Assembly: GCA_947034895.1 (NCBI GenBank)
Contig: OX344762.1
Coordinates: 78,796,981-78,860,980 of the forward strand
DNA from: Rhytidiadelphus loreus
Lineage: Eukaryota > Streptophyta > Bryopsida > Hypnales > Hylocomiaceae
DNA length: 64,000 nucleotides
Reading direction: 5' to 3'
The translations under genes were made by a program, and so were the position numbers. Shown here in pieces: positions 1-11,459 of the stretch (position 1 is the first letter of the stretch; every line of letters starts with the position of its first letter). The notes beneath the pieces were generated by a model. That model was not told the origin of the DNA. It worked only from the letters and a program-made list of their open reading frames with translations, and made no database searches.

Positions 1-867
1 ATGAATGACGGAGAAGCATTTTAGTAGAAGGAGGTTCAGCCCTAGATGTGTTTTTTGCAACTTTTCTTGCCTATTTTTGACATTTGCAAGCCATTTTGCA
101 AACACATTGAGTCAATTGAATGATATTTTTTTTCACCAATGTGTTTGTATACTGGTTTTAAAGTTTTTCATTTGATTAGGTTTAGAAATCAAATTTGGCT
201 TCTAAATGTGTTTTTAGGAAAATTTCAGCATTCTTTTTCAACACTAAAACATTATAATCTTGCAATCTACACGGTCAAATGACTTCAAATTTGATCCATG
301 ACATCTACAACATGTGTACTACATGATTGTACGGTTAAGATCTTTATTACTTAGTCACATTTATATTTATAGCACTTCAAAAGCTAGGATGTTTTGCCAT
401 GCATGGATGGTCTAGGGTTAAGTCATCCATCAATCATGAAAACTTACTCCGTCTACAATGTTCTTATTTACTTAAATAGATTAGGGTAGATTGACCCCCT
501 CGCTTGTCCTTACCAGAGGTGCAAGTAAAAAAAATGCCCCCTATTTTGGGCCATTCTAGGGTATACTCTTGACCTCACCTAGCTAATTCGGGGTCTCTGA
601 TCTCAGAAATGAATTCAAAATTTGCAAAAAAATTCATGTGCAAAAAATAAATAATTCCAGGGTTTGCCCGCAGGGCCAAGCAAGGGGGTCAGTTCTCCCA
701 GGTCCTTAAATAGAAACCACTATAATTTATAGTAATATAGTATTACGAGAATATAAATACAATATTAGAATAATTAAAAAATATATATATTGTTTTTATA
801 TAAATACAATATTATATGCAGTACTGCAAAAATATTAGCTTGTAAAGCTCGTGTTGCAGTACTGCAT
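1..867. other. AT-rich non-coding flank, possible small MITE
   Basis: I see no supportable gene here. A weak inverted repeat may mark a 200-bp element at about 489-697: the left end contains TGACCCCCTCGCTTG and the reverse complement of the right end contains TGACCCCCTTGCTTG. No clear target-site duplication is visible, so this is only a candidate. Confidence 0.35.
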
Positions 868-870
868 TAA

Positions 871-1399
871 GAGCATCCTCACCAATGTGTTCTGTATCCC
901 TAAAAATTTAGAGAGAGGACCTCAAATGGGGATGGGGATACAGAAGCTTGCATGCACTGGTCTCGAAACAAGATCTCTACCCCAAATTTATAGAGAACTC
1001 GGTCAAAGTTGGGCCCAATTCCCTATATTGGAGCTCAGAGCATCCCCACCAACGTGTTCTGTATCCCTAAAAATTTAGGGAGAGGACCTTAGATGGGGAT
1101 GGGGATACAGAAGCTTGCGCGCACCGGTCTCGAAACAAGAGCTCTACCCCAAATTTATAGAGAACTCGGTCAAAGTTGGGCCCAATTCCCTATATTGGAG
1201 CTCATATAGAGAACTCGTGAGGTCTCATCCCTATAAAGTCAAGGTTGACTAGTTTGAGGTCCCAAGTTTGGGGATAGAGAACACATTGGTGGGGATGCTC
1301 TCATATAGAGAACTCGCGAGGTCTCATCTCTATAAAGTCAAGATTGACTAGTTTGAGGTCCCAAGTTTGGGGATAGAGAACACGTTGGTGGGGATGCTC
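871..1399. mobile_element. Nested pair of PIF/Harbinger-like MITEs (outer copy)
   Basis: The outer element begins GAGCATCCTCACCAATGTG and ends with the inverted counterpart CACGTTGGTGGGGATGCTC. It is flanked on both sides by TAA (868-870 and 1400-1402), the 3-bp TNA duplication expected of PIF/Harbinger elements. It is split by a second copy at 1038-1300. Without the insert and one duplicated triplet it is 263 bp long, the same length as the insert. It encodes no protein, so it would depend on a transposase supplied elsewhere. Superfamily is inferred from the target site and from terminal sequence resembling plant GAGCATC-type MITEs. Confidence 0.8.
1038..1300. mobile_element. Inner MITE inserted into a sister copy
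   Basis: This 263-bp element starts GAGCATCCCCACCAACGTG and ends CACATTGGTGGGGATGCTC. It is flanked by TCA at 1035-1037 and 1301-1303. Its left portion repeats 871-1037 with period 167, and its right portion is repeated at 1304-1399, so it is a close copy of the element it sits in. It has no coding capacity. Confidence 0.8.
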
Positions 1400-1402
1400 T
1401 AA

Positions 1403-4124
1403 TACTGACGGAGTGGGGGGGCACTTTCCTGATGCAGTGACAACGAAGAGCCAAAATAACCCCCTAAATACGTTACATTACGGTAACCCACCTTCATCTC
1501 CAGTTATCACCGGGCATTGTGGGAACATTCCCCGGGCAGACCTCCCCTTTGCTTCCACCCTTGCCCGCCTTTTAGGGCAGCATGAGCTCCAAGGCTTTAG
1601 AAGCCTCGTGCGTAGACCCGGGCTAGGGCAGTCAAAAACCTTCCTCTTCGGGCAGGAAACCGGTCTTGGAAGGTGGTTAGTCAAGCGGTACTCTGTTGCT
1701 GGACTCCGATGCCTTTCCTTGGCCTTCTTCGGCACCAGTGGCGGATTGGGAGCCTCCGATCCGCCATGTTGATGAAAATTTTGTTGCGATTTCTGCTCCT
1801 TGATCAGGAAGGCGAGTTTTTCTTTAGTTTTTTTTTTCCAAAACACTTTTTGAGCTAATCGCGACTGATTTTGGTGCAAAATTGCGCCTGATGAGACGAC
1901 CTATGACCGTCGTTGCGTGATGCCATTCTTGGTGAGTTTTTGTATCTTAAAATCGCGTTCTACGCTGCCTCTTCTTCTTTAATTCGACCTTTTAGCGGTT
2001 ATGAAATTTTTCGGAGCGATGAGATTCATTCTTGCTTCTTCTTTTGTGGCTGATTGTATACTTTAGTGGTTGAATTGCTTTTGACTGGTGTTGATTGACT
2101 TGCTGGTGCTCTGTATGTACATTGTGCGCTAGAGAAAGTCAGTTAAAAGCTAGGTTACGAGACAACGAATATTCTCGTTTTTCGGTTTCTAATTCAGTAG
2201 TAATTTGAACGTATTTTACGTTTTCCAATCTTTGCTCGTGTACTTACAGCTTAAGAACAATTTTTTTTTGTAAACGGAATAAAATAAACGCAATCAGAGC
2301 TACCTGCTTCTAGACATGACAGGTGTTTATTCTATTCGATATTTATTGCGACATCTGTAATGTTTTAAATGACTTCCGCAAGGACGTATTAGTGGAGTAA
2401 CTTAAGCAGTGTCTCATCTTAAGGTGCTGATTTCACATGCTAAAGCGTGTGCTCGACGTAATTTCGTGAGTTTTATTGCTATGAATAACATTGCAGGACG
2501 TATGCTTCGAAGATCTTCTGTGTGAAATGATTTGATCGCATAAATTTGAGTTCTATCTGGCCACGTTTTGGAATTTCGTGACTAAGGTTTTTAACAGACA
2601 GATACAGTTTCTAAGGTGACATTAGAATCTAGAAACTATGGGAATGGTGAACATTATGCAGCAAACGTGAGCATTCACCTTTTCTTAGCCTCGTCTGCTA
2701 CTCGACCCGACTTGTTGTCATAATCAGTATAGGTCTCCTGATCTCGTAATGGAGTGTTTCTCCGCCTGCTTTTGTTGAGTGATCGGCTTTATGATGAGGT
2801 GATGTGCCTAATGAAAGAATCACCCTGCCCTATATATTGGATGACGGAAATATGTGTCTCTGCACTCAAATGTTTGCTTTCAGTCTCTTATTCAGTTGAT
2901 TCTAATTTTTCGAGAAGTCTCTGTTTTAGTTTTCGTCATGTTCTGTTTTTTGAAGACTCGATTTTTGCTGAGGATGAAGGCAACGACGTTCACCTCAAGC
3001 TTCCAACTTTTAGGAAATTCTTGATTAGCATGTAGTTTACTCCAGGTCTATTTCCAGGTTAAGTTATGATTTCAAATGCATCTTTTGAAATTCTATTTGC
3101 TTACAGGTGAAACTTGCCACAAACATTTTGATTTTACCAACATTGAGTAACTTGTAGCTCGTACATGCCGTTTCAGGGAGCAATCATTTTTCGTAGTGTT
3201 TGACACAGTTTCTCAGCAAACTTCAAGTGTCACTTGGGCGTCTCACGAGGGTTGATGGTGGCGATGCATAGGGATATCTACTAAAGCGCTGGGTCAGGGG
3301 ATACAAGGTCCCTTTCACTGCATATGAACACTTCACGGTTTGCTTGATTTAAGAACTGAATGGGGTCAGTTTTGCTTATCTCAAGGTAGACAGCAGTCAC
3401 TGAGAGACAGCTGGTACGTGTAGATTGAGCTTCTACAAGAAATTTGGATTAGACTGCCGGCAGCTACCATGAGGACGGCCTCTCTGAGCATTATCGATGC
3501 AAGCTTCAGAGTGGCCATCTTTCTGTGTCCGAGTTTGAAGGATTATGAAGCTGTCATGGATGATTTGGAGGACACCGTTGCAACAACTGCCTCGTTTCAG
3601 TTATAGTACGGGTTAGTCTCTTCTAATCCTGTTGAATTGTCTGCGTGAATAGCCAATGACAGATATTTTTAGTGCATCTGTTTTACAAGCGTCGTATTGA
3701 GAAAAATGATCCTGGCATCCACTTTAAAGGCTTTTTCTGGGGCAGTATCTTTTTACTTGGAGCATTATTTTTGCTCATGGTATTTATTCAAATCACAAGC
3801 GCTGCCTCCAGTAGTTCTTCAATGTAAGCTAGTGCTTCCAAATCATATCTCAGAGGGATTTGGTTTTGTAATCCGTTCTTTACTTCAGAGCCACTTCGCT
3901 TGCAACTTTGAATATTGTAAAAAGGTGCGTCTTGAATAAATCATTTCACATGTAGGACCCTGTCTCCATGCAAAGTGGTAATTCTTCAGTATAACCACCA
4001 ATGAAGAAGCACCTATTGAGATAGGAAGTTTATAGATCCGCAATTGTGCTGAGAGATTATTCTGTCTTCCTGGTTTAGGAATTAATAATTTTTATTTCTC
4101 ATCCAGATTTGCTATATCTGCATC
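1403..4124 (+). promoter_or_regulatory. Upstream and 5' leader region of the kinase gene
   Basis: No protein gene is convincing here. The first part (about 1480-1900) is richer in G and C than its surroundings and is open on both strands without family resemblance, so it may be promoter or first leader exon. A pyrimidine-rich tract followed by ATCCAG at 4101-4106 is a good splice acceptor 18 bases before the kinase start codon. The mRNA therefore probably has a 5' leader intron, and its transcription start lies well upstream. I could not place the start site or a TATA box. Confidence 0.45.
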
Positions 4125-7100
4125 ATGTCAGCGAAGGAAGAGAGGCCATGGCCGCGGAGAGCACCTCCTGATGCAAGTGCGGGATTCAATATCTTCACTG
4201 GACAGCGCTCCTCTGTGGAGAACGAAGGAGGGACATCAGGTGGGTCTTCACGGGCAAGTAGCATGCAAGGAGTTGTTCAAGGAGACGGAAATGGAGATAG
4301 GATATGGTCTAATAGACTTGCTAGCGCAGATTTCAACACTCACAACAATGTTCGTAATTCTATGGGCACCGACGGGTATACTTCGTTCGGCGTTCCAAGT
4401 GTACCTGTGGACGGTGCTTCCGTAATTAGGCAGATTTCTGGGAGACCGCCGCTCGATCCTGTCCTCATTCCTCGATCTCAAGAAAATTCTTTAGTTTTTG
4501 AAGGAGGTGTTCCGCTCTCAGCTAGAAGGGGCTCACCGCTCAAGACTCCCACGACTAGTCAAACGCCAGCAGGCAATTCGTTTACTCCCTCATCGGCTGG
4601 TTCTTCTCCTTTTGTACCCAGAAGGCGAGCATCTGCGCCGCCTAATTCTGCACAGCCCAGCAATTTATCACGGGTTGGGAGTTTTCAGCCCCGTGTGCCT
4701 AGCTCTCCTAGTACAAGCCCTTGGCATGGAAGGAGTTCCGTTGACCTAAATTCTTTGAATCCTCGGTCGCCATCTCCATCCGAGCAGCATATGAACAGTT
4801 CCACTGGATACTTCGCCTTAGGGACGCCATCATATCAGGTGACCTGACTTCTATGTTATTATGTTTATGACTGTTATCTTTAGTAGCTTAGGAGTAAACG
4901 GTGGTTCATTTCTATTGTCAAAACGAAAAATTTTAAGAGGTGACCATCTTCAGAAATCCAATGCGGTGATTCATATTATTACTGTTATGAGCAATTAATT
5001 TAAGGAACTCTTCCTCTGGTTGCTCACTGTCAAGTGTGATACATTTAGATGCAGTATGTCATGCATGTGGCTTACATCCTCTAATTTATTTTTATCGCAG
5101 ATGTCTTTATTGTGATCACTTGCATCCTGAGTTTGTAGGCACCAATGTGGTCGGTGGGATCTTCCAATGGAGTCCCGCTTGATAATCCAAGCACAAGATC
5201 TGCCAGCTACGGGTTTAACAGCTTCGGCACCGATCCCGGACAACTGCTACAATCCCCCATCCCAGCATTTCTAAATCGTAGGCATACGTTTCCCATGGAG
5301 TTTTCAGGCAAGGTTGCGAAACCTGAACGTGAATATGTTTTGCTATTTTGCGTGAATACATTTTGTTATTTTGTTTAAACAGAGTTTCCTGATGTCAATA
5401 ACTTTACTCAAATGTGCATTTAGTCTTGTTTGACCAAAGGTCATTCGATGTTTGCATACTCCTTTAGTTAGTTACTTGTTGATTTGCGCGCTACTTATCT
5501 CCTTTGAGGCACTACTGACGGTTGATGGCCAGCTATGAACTACTCAAGGAGTGTTCCTTTGAAGCGCTACTGGCCGAATTTTTAGCTGATTGTTGGAATT
5601 TGAACCGCATAATACTGACTCAGGTCATCAAAGTATAGGTTCATCGGAGATGATGCGTGATTTATCAGCTATGAACTACTCAAGGAGTGTACCTGCCAGC
5701 TTGGGAGTGCACTGGGCATCTAGTCCAGGGTTTGGTAGGATGGAATATCCGGCCCCTCTCCCTGGAATATTTGGACGCTTTGAAACTAGCTATGGAAGAG
5801 GAAACTTTGCCGGGGATGCTGGAAATTTCGAAGCGGCTCCGACAGGTAATAGATACACCTTGAATCGGTACATGCCCAGTAATTTCATCATAACGGAATA
5901 AGAGCCAATTCCTATTTCACTCCGGGAGATTAGTATTGGTTGTATTTTCTTGTGATCGCAAGAGTGAGGGCTCTATCAGAACTGGTTCTGTTAGGTTGTA
6001 TACTCAGTTTCGTTTCTCACAATTGCATTACATTGCGAACGTGGCATTAAACGCTTTCTGCATCTTCGTGTTAAGGTATTTCTGGAAGAGGATTACTAGA
6101 GGACGCTGTTAGGGAACAACACTTCGAGAGGGTGATTGCGCTTTTGGAGCAGGGCTTCAGTCCTAATGGTGAGCGAGGTTCTTCCAAGGTGGGTTGTGTA
6201 TTCTAAGGTTCACCTCTGATAAATATATTATCATTGAGTACATTCTGCAATGATATGTCAGTCCTATAATTTTTTCTCAAGCGTGTTCTTTCAGTGCCAA
6301 ATGTATTCTGCATGTCGTCACTATGGCCTAAACTCTCCAGAGTTTCACACTGCACGTCTCTAAAACTCTCTATTCGACTTCGTGTTATCTTAACTATCAC
6401 CATGACTAAAAATCTCTGGGAGAACAATTTTACGCAACATCTATGGTAATATATATTTACTAGTTCTAGTAGACAATACCTCCGCTGCAGTTAGGCATTA
6501 TTCCACTCAACTGATTCGGAGTCCATTGTGCAAGCCTGAGTGAGGTTTTGTTACTCACACTAACTAGATCTTGTTTATTTGTTTTCAGATTCCGCCATTA
6601 TTAATTGCTGTTAGCACTGGAAACGAGAGACTTGTGAAACTGCTTGTTGACGTTGGGGCCAATGTCAATGGATACGACAGTCGACATTATACTGCTTTAC
6701 ATTATGCTGCAGCCTCTGGATTCCTGTAATTCTCCACAAGCTTGGAACTCTGAGTAACAAGCTCAAAGTGTCCGCTTATACAATTCTGTTGTGGCATGCC
6801 AGTTTTAGGACACAGAGAGGAACTGCAGAGCGCTAATCTTTACTCCATACTAATGGTCCACAATGAGACTTACTGCATTGCTTTCCTATTGAGATGTTGG
6901 TTGTGTATTCTAACCGTGAGGGTCTCTTTCTTTGATCAGGGGCATGGTGGATCTCCTGCTTGTTGCTGGTGCAAACATATATGCTAAAACGGATGGTGAT
7001 CTTCTACCTGTTCAGTTGGCAACTGATCCAGAAATGCTTGAGTATCTGAGTACACGAATGAAGTCAGACATAGAGGATCGGATAGGCCTCAATCAAGCCA

Positions 7101-10100
7101 AATTCACTTCAACAGGCCCTCCTTTGAGATTCTCGAGTTTCCAAAGGTCGACTAACGCAGATCAGGATCAGTGGACAGAGAGTGCGTGGCTTGCAAACAA
7201 TAGACCCACGGGATTTAGTGAAGATGCGGGCTCTGATAGGATTATGGGGGAAGCTATTAACAGAAATATTACTCCAGGTTATCAAGACCGGGAGATGTTG
7301 GGTCCTGCTCAGGGTTTTCGAGAGGGTTTAAACACACAGACAGGAATTGCGGGGATTGACAGGCAAAGTTCTCTGAACTTTTCTGGCCAGGATGTTGGAT
7401 CAAGATTGATGGACTGGGAAGCTTTCAGGAATTTCACTTCCGAGCCTCTTAATCAAAGCCCTTTTGTTCACAGGTCCTTTACTAATCAGAGTCCAAATGT
7501 GGTCTCAAAGGATTGGAGTAACTCTGGGTTCAATCAGAGCATGGATGTATGGATGCAGGATGGAACCGGTCACTCTAAAGGTCCTTTCACGAGGCCATGG
7601 TCCCAACAAATACTGCAAGAGAAGTATGGGTTTGCCTTCTGATGATCTTCTCTCACGTGTTTTGGTTTTTGATTGCACGGAATGAGAACAGAGATGATTA
7701 GGACCTAGTGCAACAAGAACTGTGTCGAGTAGTATGGAGTGTCTTACTCAGATTTTCTTCTCTTTATTTGATTCTGTGTAGGCCAACGCTACAAAGATCA
7801 TCGAGTGCACCTGCTGTGCCATGGCACGAATTAAATGCATTTCAGCCAACTTTGTTCTCCCAATGTAGCGATCCTAGTTCACAAAGAAGCTGTTGTCTGA
7901 ACTCGGCAGTGCTGCCCAGGGTCCCTAGTGCACCATCCGGATTGGAGCAGGTCGGCGTGAATGTTCAGAAGAATTGGTCGCAGAATTCAGAACTTCTGTC
8001 GAAGGCCATTTCTACTGAATCTCTAGAGGCAGCTGTCTACAAATCCGAGAAGATTGAAACTGGCTCTTCAGACACAAACACAAATCATCCAGTGGAAACT
8101 GAGGTTTCCATGATAACAGATGACGACGACGTAGATTCTGAAGATGATATTAACCCCAGAGAACTCAATGTCTTCAAGAAATTTGCACGTGCCTGTGATA
8201 GTGTGGCTCCTTCTATGATTGAGAAGTTCAGAGCAACATCTGGTCAATCGCTTGATGTAACAGAGATGGAGTTTTCTGAAAAGGCTTCAGGACCACCACA
8301 AGCACCTGAAACTCCTCGACAAGTTGGCGAATCTCAAGGTACAGTATCAGAAGCTCAAAGCCAGCTTCTCTTTCGATCAGATACTATGGTTAGTGCCACG
8401 ACAAATCAACGAAACAGTTGGGGATTTGTGCGCTGGCGACAATCCACGTTCGAATCTGTTCGCAATTGGTTTGTTGGGGATCCAACTCTGAGCACTGATT
8501 TCGGAATTTTGTTTTTTGATTTGCTTTAGAGAAACCTGATGCACGAGTTACGGAAATTTCCCAGCAAACTTCTTCGAGCTCGCAGAAAGGAAAGACACAC
8601 TCTGCAGGTGTTATTCCAGCTTCTGTGTTACAAGGGGAGACAACAAAGATGAAAGATAAGAGAAAAAGCGAAAGAAAAGTGACATTTGCTCTAGCTGATT
8701 CACCAAGTGAAGAGGACCTGGCTCTCATTCGAGAAGACTGGCACGAAGCAGCACGATCAGGTGAATAATTGACTTCTTGTTTACAACAGATAGATCAATC
8801 CGACTGACGTTTCTAACTGTGAGCCCCATCTCAGTTGTAATATGTGCCACAATACAGTATAGCGAGGAGTGCACATTGTCTAAGGTCGTTTTGAAGAAGA
8901 GGATAACCAGATTTTATAACCAGTAATTGATCTGAATTGTTTAATCATGATACAGGTTGTGTAGGTTGTGGCAAACCTGGGTGTGAGGGACGGTGTCTTG
9001 CTCCAGAAAAACCTTCATCTGCTTCCGCCGGTGAAGTTGCTTCTTGCAGCAGCAGCAATGAAACTGTTCCAATGGATCTTTTCCCTGCTCCTAAAACTAC
9101 TCGCACAGGGTCGGTTCGATGGACAAGAGGAGAGTTGCTTGGTGAGGGTGCATACGGGAAGGTAGTAGAATACTTCTTTTAAGCTTGATTTCTTTTTTCT
9201 TTTTTCTCATCCATGTCATCCATTTCATAATATTAATCTCATAGGGGATGACTTAGTAAAATCTTGGACATTCTATTGTTAAATCGTTTAATTTCCACTT
9301 TCTCTAAAGCGATTATAAATTTCAAAACGAGTAATTTTCACTTGAAGTCCTTTCTGTTTCTATATTCTTCGTTGCCATTATCAGGTCAGATGTTTGTTGC
9401 AACTTGCAGGTTTTTGCTGGACTCAACCAAGATACGGGTGAACTGATGGCAGTAAAGCAACTGAAGTTAGATACTGCTGCGGAGGGACAGGAAAGACAAT
9501 TCTACTTGGCAGCATTAGAACGCGAGATTGCTTTCTACAAGACAATGAGGCACAAGCATATTGTAGGTTACATTGATATGGAGCAAGATCTTGAGACTGG
9601 AAGTCTCTATGTCTTCCTAGAATATGTCTCTGGTGGCTCTATTCAAAGGTAGAACGTATTCCTGGTCCTAAAATAAGTGTAACTTTTTTCTCATTTTGAA
9701 AATTCATATCTAGCTTCAGTTATGCTGTTCTTTCTACCAGATTTATCGCAGATATTGAGCATAATTTGACGAAGTGCTGCAATGCCATTTTCATTCGTGC
9801 TAGTGTCTGACTCTGAGTATTGCTGCCGTATTTGCGAACCTCTGTTGAACTCTATGATCTCTCTCTGTCGAATGAAATCTTGCTGATGTTTCTTTTTGAT
9901 AGAAATGCCTCATGCAGAACCTTCTTGGCTTCTCTTTCTTTTGTAGCATGCTGGAGAGGTTTGGACGCTTCAGTGAGCCGTTGGTGAGGGTGTATACCCG
10001 ACAGCTTCTTCTTGGACTGGAGTACTTACATGGGAAAAAAATAGTACATCGAGACATCAAGGGTGGAAACGTGCTTGTTGATGCTGATGGGGTTATCAAA

Positions 10101-11459
10101 TTGGCCGATTTTGGGGCCTCGAAGGTAATAGCCTTTCTCCACAAACTTAATGTGGTTCCCACTGTAACCTGGATCCATGTAATTAGTTTTTTGTAGCCAC
10201 TTTCTGTGGGTTCGGTATTATTGTATGCAGATGAATATTCATACAATCCAGACTGATCTTTCGTGTGGAGTAAATTTGTTTCAAATTAATTTCAATCAGA
10301 CGCATGCCCTTCACAAGATACATGTATTAAGTTTTCCTCAACAGAGAAATTTGTATGCATTTTCCCTCTTCGCATGTAGCAGTCAGAGATCGGAATGCTG
10401 AGCGGTACTACATTCAGTACCCTATATGGCTCTGAATCATGGAAGTGAATAGTGAATCCTGTTAGCTGGTGTGGAATGATTGACATATTAGGAGTATTTC
10501 GATTTTTCGTTTTGTTTCCAGGCATTTCATGATCCGACACAGACTGATGGGTTCAAGTCTATCAGAGGTTCTGTGTTCTGGATGGCTCCGGAGGTCATTA
10601 AAGGCGATGGCTATGGCCGCAGAGCTGACATTTGGAGTGTTGGTTGCACAGTGGTTGAGATGCTTACAGCTGTGTATGAACTTGCTCCTCCAGATTTTTC
10701 TTCGTCTTTCAGTTTGACAGAATTCCTTTATGATTGACAAAATTTTCTTCTTATCGTCTATGTTCGGGAGGTGACATATGTGATGGGCACGTTTGATATG
10801 TGGAAGTCTTCACATGCCTCCAAATTCAATGCTGTTTGTAATGTTTGATCCCTGATTGGTTTTATGTTTTATACAGTTCAGAATTTCTTGTTAGTGAGCT
10901 ATGACACCCTTAACATCTGTATTTACCAAAGACAAGTTTTTTCCATATGACAGGCATCCTTGGCCAGGGATGGACAATACATGGACAGCCATATTTCACA
11001 TTGCCAAGGCCAGTAGCGGCCCCCCCATACCTGAAGGAATCTCGCCTATTGTCCAGGATTTCTTACATCTTTGCTTTCAGCTTGACCCAAAAAAACGGCC
11101 AACATCAACCGAGGTAAGCCCGTCTCGTACTGTTGTGCCTATGTATCATATTGCATTCTTGTTCCGCAACTGCCTGATGTATTCAAAGACTGTTGAGATG
11201 GGACTGCCTACTAACGATATTAACAACCTCAAATTCCCAAAAGTGATTTAAGATTCAAAGAACCTGTGATACAAATTTCATCCGATAGTGCAGCGATACA
11301 GTTAATCTGGTAATTTGCACCTTCAAGTTGATGCATTGTGATAGACTCATAATGTAGCAAACACTTTCTATAGTCTTGCTAATCCAAGAAATTTCGATTG
11401 AGCAGCTTCTTCAACACCCATTTGTTGCGGAGAGCCCACCTGGAAGTGAGACGTCATGA
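4125..11459 (+). CDS. Ankyrin-repeat MAP kinase kinase kinase (MEKK/ANP type)
   Basis: Serine/threonine kinase expected to phosphorylate MAP kinase kinases in the cytoplasm. My spliced model joins 4125-4838, 5139-5307, 5624-5845, 6076-6188, 6589-6725, 6940-7623, 7782-8338, 8530-8760, 8956-9161, 9410-9648, 9947-10124, 10522-10673, 10954-11113 and 11406-11459. All phases agree and the sum, 3816 bases, gives 1271 residues plus stop. Residues 1-368 are Ser/Pro-rich and look disordered. Ankyrin repeats lie at about 370-500 ([18 protein letters not shown]). A second disordered stretch follows, then a Cys-rich motif at about 943-957 ([13 protein letters not shown]). The kinase domain spans about 995-1265: glycine loop GEGAYGKV, Lys1027 in AVKQ, HRD with Asp1127, DFG with Asp1145, APE at 1172-1174, DIWSVGC, and a C-terminal LLQHPFV typical of the family. 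All catalytic residues are present. The exon 2 donor is ambiguous (GC donor at 5308 or GT at 5329), and the exon 7 end is the next least certain. The ATG at 4125 is the first in the long open first exon. Confidence 0.88.
5530..5690 (+). repeat. 25-bp direct repeat copying exon sequence into an intron
   Basis: The 25 bases at 5666-5690, inside kinase exon 3 (encoding AMNYSRSV), occur identically at 5530-5554 in the preceding intron, 136 bases upstream. Short degenerate echoes (CTTTGAGGCACTACTG and CTTTGAAGCGCTACTG) surround the intronic copy, which suggests a local duplication spanning the splice acceptor. Confidence 0.8.

Noticed and set aside
5530..5690. CRISPR-like or regulatory repeat
   Set aside because: Only two copies, one inside a coding exon; a local duplication explains it.
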